Part shown: positions 1 through 11,046 of the stretch, one piece after another | Layout of the letters: each line of letters opens with the position of its first letter | How positions within the stretch are numbered: position 1 is the first letter of the stretch | Assembly (NCBI GenBank): GCA_037974335.1 | Contig: CM075760.1 | Span: forward strand, 64,566,360-64,630,359 | Direction: 5' to 3' | From: Prionace glauca | Taxonomy: Eukaryota > Chordata > Chondrichthyes > Carcharhiniformes > Carcharhinidae | DNA length: 64,000 nt | Translations under genes and position numbers: made by a program | Notes under the pieces: model-generated | Database searches by the model: none | What the model was told of the DNA's origin: nothing | Seen by the model: only the letters and a program-made list of their open reading frames with translations

Positions 1-826
1 TGTGTCTGGGTCACTGCGTAAATGTATGTATTGGTGCAGCAACTCAGGAGTTGGAGCATAAATCCCAATTCCCGCACAAATGCAGGAATATAAAAATGAA
101 TGAAGTTTAAATTATATAATCGTTGACAAAAGGAGTGGATAAGTAACACTGACCATAGTAGGATAAAATTTAATGATAGAGCAAATAGTAAGATAATGGA
201 TTTTCTTCTCTTCACTGTCTCTGGGTCCTTTGAACTATCCATACGCTTGTGACTCTGAAGTCTCCTGCGGAATTTGGTCGACCCTAGAATGTGTTTAATG
301 GTGAAAGCATTCAGCAACAGAATCAACAAAAAAGGAATGAACGGTGTTAAAATATAATGCAGATTTTCAACCACTCCCCATGCTTCAGAATAGAAGGCAT
401 CATTGCCAACATCACAAAAATGGGGAATATTCTGAATCGCATATCTATCACCATACATGAAATACCAGAAAATGTTCTTTACACTGAATAGCACACTCAC
501 AGTTCCGAGAACTATTGTTGCAGTTTTCTCAGTGCAGTATTTTATTTTCAGCTTCTGACAAGTAATAGCCACAAATCGATCAAAGGTGAAAGAGACAGTG
601 AACCAGACAGAGCAATCAGTGACTGCATAAAGCAGCACAGCATGGATATTACATATTTTAATGTGGTAAATGAATAAAAATGTTAACTTCATGGGAATTT
701 GCCTCAAAATGAGATCGGTGATAATGACCAGTAGATCCGCTGCTGACATGCAAATGAGGTAATGTATCACACTTCTGGAAAGACCACACTTCCCTCGTGA
801 CAGGATAAGAATCGTCAATACATTCA
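1..826 (-). CDS. GPR139-like class A GPCR, exon 2 (C-terminus off the edge)
   Basis: One uninterrupted frame runs from a splice acceptor (ACAG at 830-827) to the left edge. It encodes the end of TM1 through TM7 of a rhodopsin-family receptor. Visible landmarks are TM1 VNVLTILILSRGKCG, TM2 SAADLLVII with the conserved Asp, an FDRFVAI motif at the end of TM3 (DRY equivalent), a basic third cytoplasmic loop (RRRLQSHKR then KRRKS) and TM7 NTYIYAVTQ in place of NPxxY. The wording around TM1, TM2 and TM4 (KYCTEKTATIVL) resembles the 'probable G-protein coupled receptor 139' family, which I recall as expanded in sharks. It should sit in the plasma membrane; the ligand cannot be told (mammalian GPR139 responds to aromatic amino acids). 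Only the short cytoplasmic tail is missing. The frame is intact, so I read it as functional. The exact paralogue is uncertain. Confidence 0.85.
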
Positions 827-1394
827 CTGTAAGGAAGAGAAACACAATTTATTCGTGTTTTAGACTGAGCACAAGAGAAGCAATCTCTCAGGATCCTTGG
901 GAACAGCTGAAACATTTTTATTAAATCCACCCCGGAATTGACTGAATTCACCTATTGTGCTCGAGACAAAGTTCACAGCAGAAAAGCCCCGCAATGATGT
1001 AGCAAGAAGCCACATTCACCAGTTAATAAAGTCTCCAATTTGCTGCCTTCTTCAGATCTGTATGTGGGGGACACAATGGTGCCAGTAGGTTTGGAGCAAA
1101 TGTTTCTGGTCTGGATGACTCTGCTGTGATTGTGCTGAAGGCTGTGCAGTTGAAGATGTTAAATCAGCTGATTTGGAATTGGCTGTGAATCATAACACTG
1201 GAAATCATCTTACATAACGACAACCGTAAAGTGGAAAGATTGAAAGTGAATGTCAGGTAGTGTGAGGATAGCTGTGTGGCAAGGAGAAATGTTTCCAGTG
1301 CATTCACAGCAACAAACCATGAAGGTTACACAGAATGATATCAATAACTGGGTAACATGGACAAGGACAATGAACACAGAGAAATATGACTTAC

Positions 1395-1506
1395 CAGTGA
1401 CACCAACTACGGCAAGGACCGGGTAGTAAATCCTTTGGACATCGTAAAATACCCAAAGAATACGAAGCTCAAGTGGTATAATCCAGAACATGGCTCTGAA
1501 ATTCAA
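1395..1506 (-). CDS. GPR139-like GPCR, exon 1 (N-terminus and start of TM1)
   Basis: An ATG at 1506-1504 opens a short frame ending in PVLAVVGVT, the first half of TM1, followed by a donor (ACTG then GTAAGT, boundary at 1395/1394). The exon ends in phase 1. Joined to exon 2 it reads VVGVT-VNVLTIL, a smooth TM1, so the two exons clearly belong together across an intron of about 570 bp. A second in-frame Met lies five codons downstream and is a possible alternative start. There is no signal peptide, as usual for this family. The first Met is chosen because nothing excludes it. Confidence 0.8.
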
Positions 1507-1848
1507 TTATCGCTGACTGTACTCGAGACCACTCCCAGTTAAACAATATTGCACACACAGTGAAAATTCCTATTTATAAATCTTCTAATGTCCCCATTGG
1601 AACAATTAAACCGTGTGCTGAGGGACATTAATCACAGTCTCTGAACAAACAAGATGACTTCATCTTTTCTTGCAAATTATATGGTTATTGTCCTTTTTAT
1701 GCATGTTAAAAAATCCGAATGAAGGCAAACATTTTGGTTCATGCACCTTGGCAAAAGGAAGGAACATTGATTAACAATGTGTTGCTGAACTGAAGAGAGT
1801 TGAAACCGTTGTGAGTATTGCTGTCACACATTGTCACCCTATCCGTTT

Positions 1849-2530
1849 ACCAACAGATCTCTTAAGACAGATAAGTCAACACCGGGAACAAAATAGTGAG
1901 GCTGTAATCATTTTGTATGCAAGAACACACAACAGAATGTTTGTCAATAAATACTTAAATAGAAAATGTTCTTCAGTTGAAACACATGAACTGTTTGGTG
2001 TTTCCATGCATTCATGGAAGGCAGAGATGGGCTGAGGTTATCACTGGGAAAACTGAAGGGGAATTGCTAAAAAAAATCATTTCTCCAAACGGAGTTATTG
2101 AAAATAGAATGTTTAAAATAAATAAACACGCAAATGTCTATGATATTTCTTCGACATAGAACCATAGAATTCCTACAGTTCAGAAGAAAGGTTATCTTGG
2201 CCCACCGAGTCTGCATCCCACCCAGATCCTCCCCTCTGCCCTATCCCCATTAGCCCACATATTTACCATGGCTAATCCACATATTCAACGGGAAAATAAC
2301 GGGCAATTTTGCATGGTGAATCCAACTAATATGATCAGTTGTAATATAAATGAGGGACAGGTGTTGTGCAGTAATACAGAGACAGAACCGAATGCACCAG
2401 ATATCGATACAGCACCTGTACTAAAATGAATGCAGACTGGGTCCAGTTCAGTCATTACTGAGAGAGTGTATACAGTATATTATTAACCAGCGTGGTGTTT
2501 TCTCATCTGATAGAGACATGACATACTCAG
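1849..2530. repeat. Duplicated block, copy 1 (paired with 60,113-60,800)
   Basis: About 680 bp lying just upstream of the GPCR's first exon matches 60,113-60,800 in the same orientation with scattered substitutions and small indels. Both copies contain the same minus-strand SINE 3' part, so that insertion predates the duplication. The rest of 1,507-1,848 shows nothing I can name. Confidence 0.85.
2157..2340 (-). mobile_element. SINE 3' part inside the duplicated block
   Basis: The plus strand reads 'catagaaccatagaattcc' and then 'cccaccgagtctgc'. This is the reverse of the 3' end seen in the tRNA-derived SINEs elsewhere in the window (for example 43,665-44,002). The tRNA-like head is not present. 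The same fragment recurs at 60,415-60,600. Confidence 0.7.
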
Positions 2531-2677
2531 TTTTGACAAAGACAAGGTCTTTGTGAAGGATACAATGTATTTGTATTTGGAAGGATAAACTTGTATTTGG
2601 TGAATAAAAAGTCTGAAATACGATAAAAAGCAGGTGAGTCATTGATAAATGAACATTTTAAAGACCTTGTATCAGCT

Positions 2678-2749
2678 TCCCTGGTGGTCTAATGGTTAGG
2701 ATTTTGCGCTCTCGCTGCCGCAGCCTGGGTTCGATCCCCGCTCAGAGGA
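2678..2749 (+). tRNA. tRNA-Glu(CTC)-like gene, probably a relic
   Basis: A 72-bp stretch resembles vertebrate tRNA-Glu, with an intact A box (TGGTCTAATGG), a CTC anticodon position and an intact B box (GGTTCGATCCC). The acceptor stem pairs poorly at its 3' side (TCAGAGGA opposite TCCCTGG) and the anticodon stem has mismatches. I therefore favour a pseudogene or the head of a lost SINE over a working tRNA. Confidence 0.6.
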
Positions 2750-3282
2750 TGTAGATTTATTGCTGTACAACAATCCTGTGTTCCTTCAGGTCAACAACTG
2801 TCAGAATCAGTGTGGGGAAAATTCCCTTGCTTGCGCCTGAATTGGAAAAGTCACAAGTAAAGAAGCAAAAAAAGAATAAGAGAGCGATAGGCTAGAAAGT
2901 GCTGATGACTCAAAATACTGATACGGGTTAAAGTCTGACTGTTAATGAGGGAAAATTTATTGTTTCTACCGACACAAAAATCTCGCAGATATGTACCCAA
3001 ATCTCTGATTCAATGACAAGAAAACCTTTAATTGAATGAAATAGTAAACTCTCCCACCCCCAGTGAAGTGGAGGCAGTTTTCATTCAGAAACCAGTAACT
3101 CTGAGTTTAACAATGTGGGAAGGAGAAAGACTCAGTTTGAGCGGTGACATTGCGGGAGGAATGGAGAGCTGGAGTTCACCCAGAAAAGCAGCAAAGTTTC
3201 AAATCAATGGCGTCCAACGTTGGATGGTCCATTAACGGTGATAATTTAATGTTATTCAGCAGAATCACCACAGGATGGTTTA
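2750..3282. other. Intergenic, nothing recognised
   Basis: AT-rich DNA between the tRNA-like relic and a LINE fragment. Short frames here lack homology that I can see. Confidence 0.5.
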
Positions 3283-4033
3283 TGCAGGCGACGGTGCAGA
3301 GGGACCTCTGGGTCCTTGTGCATGAGTCGCAAAAACCCAGCTTGCAGGTGTAGCAGGTGGTCAGGAAGGCGAATGGGATCCTGGCCTTCATCGCGAGGGG
3401 GATTGAATATAAACGTAGGGAGGTCTTGCTGCGGCTGTATAGGGCATTGGTGAGGCCGCAGCAGGAGTACTGTGTGCAGTTTTGGGCGCCGTACTTACGC
3501 AAGGATATTTCAGCCTTGGACGGAGTGCAGAAGAGGTTTACTAGGCTGATGCCGGAGTTGAAGGGGTTGAGTTATGAGGAGAGGCTGAATAGATTAGGCT
3601 TGTACTCGTTAGAGTTTAGAAGAATGAGGGGAGATCTCATTGAGACGTATAAGATGATAAATGGGGTGAATAGGATAGAGGTGGAGAGACTCTTCCCGCT
3701 CAGAAAGGATAGTAGGACTAGGAGGCATAGCCTCAAGATAAAGGGGGAGGGGGGCGGTTTAGAACGGAGTTGAGGAGGAACTTCTTCACTCAAAGGGTGG
3801 TGAATCTCTGGAATTCTCTGCCGTTGAAGTGGTGGAGGCTGCCTCGCTAAATATTTTTAAGACGCGGGTGGATGGATTTTTGATAAGCGTGGGGATTAAG
3901 GATTATGGGAGAGGGCGGGAAGGTGGAACTGAGCCACGACAGATCAGCAATGATCTTATTGAGTGGTGGGGCAGGCTCGAAGGGCTAGTTGGCCTACACC
4001 TGCTCCTATTTCTTATGTTCTTATGTTCTTATC
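3283..4033 (+). mobile_element. CR1-like LINE, 5'-truncated (family with TTATGTTC tail)
   Basis: This is the 3' quarter of an ORF2 plus 3' UTR. The C-terminal reverse-transcriptase region is readable ('VRKANGILAFIARGIEY', 'LRLYRALVRPQQEYC'). It ends in the family's 3' terminus 'cctatttcttatgttctta' with two octamer repeats. The long frame breaks near 3,760-3,775, in a G-rich run, so it is a dead copy. It is the same family as the copies at 21,790 and 24,147. Confidence 0.9.
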
Positions 4034-4093
4034 ACAGATTGATGCTAAAACTTTGAATGGAGTGAACTGCAGTGACATTGAATGCAGTGGAAA

Positions 4094-4378
4094 GGGCAGC
4101 GCGGTAGCACAGTGATTAGCACTGACGTCTCACAGCGCCAGGGACTCAGGTCCTCGGGTCACCGTCTGTGCAGAGTTTGCACGTTCTCCCCGTGCCTCCG
4201 TGGGTTTCCTCCGGGTGTTCCGCTTTCAAAGATGCGTGTTTTAGTTTGATTGGCCGTGCTAAATTGGTCCTAGTGTCAGAGGGATTTGGAGGGTAAATAT
4301 GAGGGTTTATGGGGAATAGGCCGTGGGTGGGATTGTTGTGGGTGCGGACTCGATGGGCCGAATGGCCTCCTTCCGGAG
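4094..4378 (+). mobile_element. tRNA-derived SINE with conserved core
   Basis: A tRNA-like head ('cggtagcacagtgattagc' with a degenerate B box near 4,150) is followed by the core 'gtgggtttcctccgggtgt' and the 3' end 'cgatgggccgaatggcc'. The core resembles that of V-SINEs as I recall it. Confidence 0.8.
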
Positions 4379-4774
4379 GAATCGAAAGAGATAATACAAA
4401 TATACATTGTTTTGGATGAAACAGCAGGTCAACTAAATGTATTTTCACTGCCATGTAAAAGCGGACCTGACATCTGCACTGAAATGTGATGAGGTTGGAA
4501 AAACTCAGGACGTTACATGGCATGTGTGCATCAGGAAACAAAGATAAACCTTCACCTCCATCACCATTCATTAACATCGGGAATGTTTAGAAATAGAGGA
4601 AGTTTTTAAAAGAAGTGAAATCCAACGAGGAGAAAATGTAACAACATCTGGCAGGGTGGAAATTGCGATGGGTATTTGGTCTATTGCAGCTTGTGTGAAT
4701 TGATGTTTGAAGACAGTGCGAGACAAAATGGCCTGTTAATTAGTAGATAGCACAGAAAACCAGCCAGGAGATTC

Positions 4775-4847
4775 TGCCAAAACCAGGGATTGAACCAGGG
4801 ACCTTTAGATCTTCAGTTGAACGCGCTCCCAACTGAGTTATTTCGGC
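4775..4847 (-). tRNA. tRNA-Phe(GAA)-like relic
   Basis: Read on the minus strand, 73 bp start GCCGAAATAACTCAG and contain CTGAAGA (GAA anticodon) and a B box GGTTCAATCCC. The acceptor stem pairs well (GCCGAAA with TTTTGGC, one G-U), but the D stem and the anticodon stem (TTCAA against TCTAA) are broken. Likely a tRNA pseudogene. Confidence 0.6.
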
Positions 4848-4969
4848 TATCAGGTCACCTGACAGCTTCCGTCTCCCAAATATCTAAGGGAGCAATGATT
4901 TCTGCCCGTTCGTTAATGCATCATTTTCATCTTTCTTCGAATAATCTGAACCAAATGTCCTCAGTTATA

Positions 4970-5470
4970 AAAGCAAATTACTGCGGATGGGAAAAGAGGG
5001 AATGCTCCAAAATCTCCCAATGTCTGACAGCACCTGTAAGAACATAAGAACATAAGAAATAGGAGCAGGAGTAGGCCATCTGGCCCTTCGAGCCTGCCCC
5101 GCCATTCAATAAGATCATGGCTGATCTGTCGTGACTCAGCTCCACCTTCCCGCCCTCTCCCCATAACCCTTAATCCCTTCTCTTATCAAAAACCCATCAA
5201 CCCGTTTCTTAAAAATATTTAGCGAGGCAGCCTCCACCACTTCAACGGGCAGAGAATTCCAGAGATTCACCACCCTTTGAGTGAAGAAGTTCCTCCTCAA
5301 CTCTGTTCTAAACCGCCCCCCCTTTATCTTGAGGCTGTGCCCCCTAGTCCTACTGTCTTTTTTGAGCGGGAACAGTCTCTCCACCTCTATCCTATCCATC
5401 GCATTCATCATCTTATACGTCTCAATGAGACGTGAAAAGGGCGGACGTTTCGAGTCCAGATGACAATTTA
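4970..5470. repeat. Dispersed repeat interrupted by a LINE
   Basis: Its left part ('aaagcaaattactgcggatg' to about 5,035) and right part ('cggacgtttcgagtccagat' near 5,441-5,460) are the two halves of a repeat also seen near 18,190 and 44,830. A minus-strand CR1-like LINE (5,038-5,432) splits it. Confidence 0.65.
5038..5432 (-). mobile_element. CR1-like LINE 3' end (TTATGTTC-tail family)
   Basis: A short 5'-truncated copy. The 3' terminus is at the left ('gaacataagaacataagaa'), and the ORF2 C-terminus is readable on the minus strand ('RRNFFTQRVVNLWNSLP', 'VVEAASLNIFKKRVDG'). It is very close to the copies at 49,675 and 54,965, so a recent insertion. Confidence 0.9.
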
Positions 5471-6235
5471 TCAAAGCTCATTGTACATTATTACTCACTA
5501 TTCGTTTCAATATTTAGTATCAATTCATTATTTAACACATATGTCTTTATTATGAATTGAATATTTCTGAAATTGAACATCACTGAATTGAAAATATAAC
5601 TGACCAACAGAACCAATCGAATCACCGGGTAATACAGATCACAATTTTGGGATTTACTATCGTCAGCTTTTAAACAAAGTCAAATACATTTAAATGGAGG
5701 AAAATCAAGAATTATCTGTTAGTGGCCCTTGAACCTTTTTTATTATGGGTGTGAAACATTCAGGCGCATAAATTCCGGCTCTTTACAGGAAAGTCCAGTA
5801 GATCCGCACTGAGTCTCGATTCCCTCATCTGTCTGAGTGGTTTTTCCTGTTTCTTAGTGATGAAAAACGATTTAAAAATATTCTTCTGTGAAATGTGCGC
5901 CATTTCCTTTAGTTCACTTACAGTATCACTTGTATCTGTCTTTTTGAGCACACACTACTATCAGATATTTCAGATGGTGATTCACCATATTAGTCTGCAC
6001 CTAGAAACCCATTAAATTCTGTTGGAGACTGAACGAGATGACAATATGTTCTCGGCGTCAAAAGCGAACTTTCCTGTCAGTGCGTCAAAAAATGCACTTC
6101 TCTTTTCACAGAAAGTATTTGAGGGTGATGTCAGAGCAATGATAACATGTCTTTAACATCGAGGTTCGGATAATGTGGAGCAACAAACTGAAATCAAACA
6201 ATTTTCCCTTACGCCACATGAGAAAGCTTAATGAA
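5471..6235. other. Intergenic, nothing recognised
   Basis: AT-rich sequence with only short random frames on both strands. Confidence 0.5.
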
Positions 6236-6312
6236 TGTTTCTGCCCGGTTTGAACTGAACTGGGAACCTTTCGCGTGTGAGGTGGACGTGATAACCACTA
6301 CACTACAAAAAC
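6236..6312 (-). tRNA. tRNA-Val(CAC)-like pseudogene
   Basis: On the minus strand it begins GTTTTTGTAGTGTAGTGG and includes CCTCACACG (CAC anticodon), matching vertebrate tRNA-Val. The T arm carries about 4 extra bases (a small duplication near 6,254-6,262), so it cannot fold normally. The acceptor stem still pairs. Confidence 0.65.
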
Positions 6313-6470
6313 TGATCGGAACATGTCCGAGCAAATCTGCCTGTCTGCAATGTCCAATTAGGCTGTATCGCTGCAGGTTCCGACTGAGAGGTTAGACTGA
6401 GAGCCCATGTCACTGATTCAGGAAGATAACCGTTAATTTCAATCTGATTCCACGACTTATACAAAGAACA

Positions 6471-8055
6471 AAGAACAAAAACAGCCCGGGAAACAGGCCC
6501 TTCGGCCCAACGAGCCCACGCCGCCACTTTAACATTACCAGTACCTCCCCCCCGCCCCCCCCCCCTCCACCTTATCTATGCTTATGGCATTCCACATTGA
6601 GGGAAAACTAATTTAGGGACAATATATTACCTCCAATCAGCCGAATAGCACATCTTTGGGGTTTGGGAGGAAACCGGAGCACACGGAGAAAACCCACGCA
6701 AGCACGGGGAGAATGCGCAAACTCCCATAGACACCGGCCCAAATCCATGTGTCTGCACAGCAAACCATGATAGTCACTGAGCTGTCGTCTTGCCCAGTAT
6801 CTGGTCCAGTTTAAGCGTACACTAACGACATGAAGTACTCGGCCACTCTCGAACATCCAAGAGCAGCCCTTGTATGACCCATCGCGGGTATGTCCATCGT
6901 TGAGCAACAAGGCGGACCGACTTAATACTTGTGAATTAAAAGAGAAAAACATTAGTATCATTCCACATCCTTATACATTACCAGGGACGTCCCAAGGCTA
7001 TTGAAGCTTATTTAAAACAATCTCCTATATCCCTCCATCTCCAACCCACTCATGTGCCTGTCTAAGTAACTCCTAAACAACTCCAGCGTGCCTGCTTCCA
7101 CCACCTTGCTTGGCAGAGCATTCCATACCCCCATTACCCTCTGCGCGAGAAATCTCCCTCTAACATCTGTGTTATACCTCTCCCCCCTCACCTAAGCCCG
7201 TGGCCCTTCGTACTGTGCGTTTCTGACACAGGAAATTACTTTCCACTGTTTACTCTATCTATACCCTTCATAATCTTATATACTTCTATTAGATCCCCCC
7301 TCAGTCGCCGTCTTTCAAGGGAAAACAGCCCCAATTTGCTCAATATTTCCTCATAACCCAGTCCTTCCCTACCAGGCAGCATCCTGGTAAACCTCCTCTG
7401 CATTCTCTCCAGAGTCTCCACATCCTTCCGGTAGTAAGGCGACCAGAACTGGACGCAATACTCCAAATGTGGCCTAACCATCGTTCTATACAACTGCAAC
7501 ATTAGACTCCAGCTCTTATACTCTATACCCCTTCCTATAAAGGCTAACATAAGCTTTCTTCTCAGCCTTCTCCACTTGTACTGCCACCGTCAAAGACTTA
7601 TGCACTTGCACCCCAAGGTCCCTCTGCGTTTCTATACTCTTAATAGGCTTACCCTTTATCATATAACTTCCCCCTACATTATTCCGGCCAAAACGCATCA
7701 CCTCACATTTATCAGGATTAAACTCCATTTGCCATATATCTGCCCAATATACCAGCCTATCTATACCCCATTGTATTGCCAGACATTGCACCTCACTGTC
7801 CGCCAATCCAGCCACCTTAGTGTCATCTGCAAATTTCTGATCACACCCTTACTCCCTCCAAGTCATTTATATATACTACAAAAAGAATATTTCCCAGTGC
7901 TGAGCCCTGCGGCACACCACTAGTGTCAGACCTCCAGCTAGAAAAAGACCCTTCCACTACTATTCTCTGTCTCCTCTTACCAAGCCAGTTCTCAACCCAT
8001 CTAGATACCTGGCCTTGTATTCCATGAGCCTTAATCTTTTCAGCCAACCTATCAA
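6471..8055 (-). mobile_element. CR1-like LINE, 5'-truncated (TTTGTTC-tail family)
   Basis: The 3' tail lies at the left ('caaagaacaaagaac'). Next come a 3' UTR with a SINE-like core (about 6,660-6,730), then the C-terminal half of ORF2 in pieces (about 7,236-8,047 minus). Readable parts include 'YRKDVETLERMQRRFTRML', 'KCEVMRFGRNN' and '[11 protein letters not shown]'. Several frame breaks make it a dead copy. It is the same family as the nearly whole copy at 27,572. Confidence 0.88.
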
Positions 8056-8149
8056 GTCACGCCTCTTTCTTGACACCCGGGATCCTGGCAGATAAAGGGT
8101 GGTCTGAAAATGGACCACCCTTTGTCTGCTAGGAATTTGTGCATTGCAT

Positions 8150-8990
8150 GAAGTTGGACAGAATTTGACACGTTAGGACAGTGTCCATATTACCCATCAT
8201 CCAACGGCCTGGCCGAAAGAGCAGCCTAAACAGTAAAAGCAGATTCAGAAAATCATCCCACAGCCTCCTTGGACATTAAAACCATCCAGTTTCATCCTCA
8301 GTTATAGGGTGACACACACCCCAACTCCACCCCCTGCTCCCCCCAACACCCATCCCCCCACCCCCCCCACCCCCGTTCAACAACTGGACTAGCCCACGCA
8401 GATTTGCTCAAGGGAAAATTACTCTGCCCAAAGTTACGCCTGATCTTCAAAGGGCGGGAGATGACACTCAGTGCCCACCAACAGGGAGAGGCACTTAAAG
8501 ACAGTTGATAGGTTATTAGTAAAGAATCATGGCAATGGATCCGCGTGGTTATGACGCATGTTTGGTACAGGAACAGGACCAGTTTCCTATCAAGTCCGTT
8601 TGGGAGATACCATCCTATGGGAATCATCTACAAGCCATCAACCCCCAGTCATGCAGGAAAAATCAATTCCCAGCGCACCGGGAAATTAGGAAAGAATTCC
8701 AGGCACTCCGGGTACTGCTCTCCACCTCCGTCAGTGATTACCTCGGAGACTGAAATGGACACAGCGGGTTTAGCCTCTCGACAACATTTGTCTCCCGATG
8801 AAGGGAACTTGGGCCACAACGCTCATGGTGGGAGAGGCGAGTTCGGGTCTGCTGAACCCCACTCACTTCCGAGGCTGAGCAGGAGGAACCGCACCCAGCA
8901 TTGAAACTCCAAAAAAGACTTCCAAGGCCGTCACCCCTCGATGGTCACTCAGACCCAGAGGGGGAGGGGTGCAATGACTTCAAACAGGTT
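8150..8990 (+). mobile_element. Ty3/gypsy-type LTR retrotransposon fossil (integrase part)
   Basis: Weak but recognisable integrase remnants: a stretch like 'YPSSNGLAERA' near 8,195 and a C-terminal-domain stretch like 'TGPVSYQVRLGD' near 8,575. These are typical of Ty3/gypsy pol. It is heavily broken and old, and no LTRs, gag or protease were recognised. Boundaries are approximate. Confidence 0.6.
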
Positions 8991-9244
8991 AATGAGTTGA
9001 ACATGCCCAAATATAAACTACCAAACTGAGGACTGTGAAATCTGCCCACTCATGGAGCTCCACATGGAGTTCAGAGTTGCAAGGAGTGAAGCACTGAGAG
9101 TTGGGGTGAGTGTGGGAGTTTAGGGAAGTGGTTAGAGTGGTGTTGCTGCGTCTTGTCTCCCTTACAACCAGGTCCAGTGCAGGCAGGATTCTCCGAGACA
9201 TTATAGTTCAGAAAGGGATGTGAGCCCATGGGTTTATTGACTCT

Positions 9245-9720
9245 TTCAGAAGGATTTCAACAAGGTCTCACATAACAGACAACCATGTAAAGTGAAAGCA
9301 TATGGAATTGCAGGATATGTTTTGAGATTGACAGAAAGCTGGTTAACAGATAGAAAGCAAAGAGTTGGCATTCAGTGTCAAGTTGGTTACTGCAGGAATC
9401 TGTGCATGGACCCAACTGTTCACATTATATGTTAATTAATATTAAAATTGAACTGAATGTATTGTTCCGAAAATTGCGGATGATAAAAGGTGAGTGAGAG
9501 TGAGCTTTGAGAAACATACAGACATGATTTAGTGTGTTCTGAACAGGTTCAATGTGTGGGCATGTGCAAAGCAGTTGCAGTAAAATGTGGATGAGTGTGA
9601 CGTTATCTCTTTGCAGCAATAAAAGGAAGATAGGTTATTATTTGAATGGGTGTAAATTGAGATAGATGGATACTCAGAGAGACCTTGGCCTCTGCATGCA
9701 TCAGTAACATGGAGGTGTGT
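9245..9720 (+). mobile_element. Old CR1-like LINE fragment
   Basis: Decayed RT remnants in the plus orientation. 'aaggatttcaacaaggtctc' (the 'F.KVPH' region) and 'gaccttggcctctgcatgca' ('RDLGV.VH') appear in the expected order and spacing. There is no long frame. Confidence 0.65.
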
Positions 9721-9799
9721 TTTCACTGATGAAACACTGGGTGGCGCAGCGACCACTTCACTGAAGTATCGAGGGTTCGCTCAAAATCCAAACAGTATC

Positions 9800-10436
9800 C
9801 GTGACAAACCCTGTAAGTTAAAAGCGACAGAGTGGGAAAGGGATATTTGATCGAGAAAATACAGCGATACGAGAAAACTGTGAATCTAAGCATTTATTAA
9901 TGTTAATCCATTTATGCCTCAATCTTTATTCACAATTTCATAACATTTTACAAAAAGATTTCTTTTGAAGTTGGCTCCAGTTGTGTATGTCAACTGAACT
10001 GAATATCGACGAAATATAGGGAAAACAGGACATAGGCATAAAAGGCAGTGAACAAATAGCAATAAGAAATTACTACTAAATTGCAGATTAATTCGAACAA
10101 CATTGAATCGTCAAGATTCAATTATATGAATGCCGCGATTCTCTCATTCAGTTAAAACAGAAAATGAAACACAATTTACGTTGTTATCACTTAACTGAGG
10201 TTGGTTTAAATCTGAGGATCGCTAAAATAATGCAATACATTTCCACAGCACCACTACATGGATAAACAGGTGGAGAAAAATTGTCCGAAATCTAATTAAT
10301 CACTGAAAGTAAAAGAGGAAACAAGAAATAAAGCAAACTTTTCATGGATTTAGTTAAAAGTTGCTTATCAATTGAGAATTGTGGAGTTTTTTCAAACCAC
10401 TTCCGTCAGTTAGAAATGTCCATAGATTGAATTATC
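9800..10436. other. AT-rich DNA 3' of the IgM membrane exon
   Basis: No gene seen. Two TTTATT strings (AATAAA on the minus strand) near 9,892 and 9,919 could serve as poly(A) signals for the membrane-form mu transcript, but this is a guess from position only. Confidence 0.35.
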
Positions 10437-10735
10437 AAGATGCCACGGTGGCACAGTGGTTAGCCCCGCTGTTTCACAGCACCCGGGGACTCGGGGTCAA
10501 TTCCAGTCTCGGGCGCCTGCCTATGTTGAATTTGCACGTTCTCCCCGGGACTGCATGGGTTTACTTCACAGTCGAAAGGTGTGCAAATTAGGTGGATTGT
10601 CCGTGGTTAGTGCAGATTAGGGGAATTAATGCGGCAAAAACGCGGATCGAGACGGCTAAATGCTCTATTGGAGAGTCGGAGCAGACTCGGTGGGCTGAAT
10701 GGCCTCTTTGAATTTGTGCCATGCAGAGATCCTAA
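10437..10735 (+). mobile_element. tRNA-derived SINE with conserved core
   Basis: The head 'cggtggcacagtggttagcc' is followed by core traces ('ttgcacgttctccccgggac') and the 3' part 'ctcggtgggctgaatggcc'. It is moderately decayed and lies just 3' of the IgM membrane exon, in the opposite orientation. Confidence 0.8.
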
Positions 10736-10909
10736 TAATCAGTTCAGGGAAAATCAACAGCGTCCAAAGATTAAACCGATCACTCGATCTGTAAAAGAGA
10801 GATACAATATTGAAGCAGATGTTTATGATCTGAGACATTAATGTGAGAGTTTTTTAAACAATAAAACATTTTGTCACTTTTCTCTCAGTCTGAAATGTGA
10901 GTGGACTGA

Positions 10910-11046
10910 TCATCCCACCTTCATCAGAGTCACTGCAGCGCTGTAGGACAAGCTCAGGAAGAACAGGAAGATGAATGTGGAAGCGGTTGTCCAGTTGTTG
11001 CCGTTATAATCCTCATTGTCTTCAATCCAGCTTGTATTTGTGGAAT
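10910..11046 (-). CDS. IgM heavy chain membrane (TM) exon
   Basis: After an acceptor (CCATAG, ending at 11,047) the frame gives an acidic stalk (SWIEDNEDYNGNNW). A polar-studded transmembrane segment follows (TASTFIFLFFLSLSYS, then AAVTLMKV). This is the hallmark of membrane IgM, which pairs with the CD79 signalling chains through the Ser/Thr/Tyr-rich face. The exon starts in phase 1 and joins in frame to the internal donor in C4 (SSG then GTAAA), giving an Asp at the junction. The frame stops at 10,912-10,910 after KVG. In mammals the last residues (VK) come from a separate tiny exon, and AAG|GTGGGA (10,919/10,918) could be such a donor; I could not find the tiny exon with confidence. Either way the cytoplasmic tail is only about three residues. 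Confidence 0.9.
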
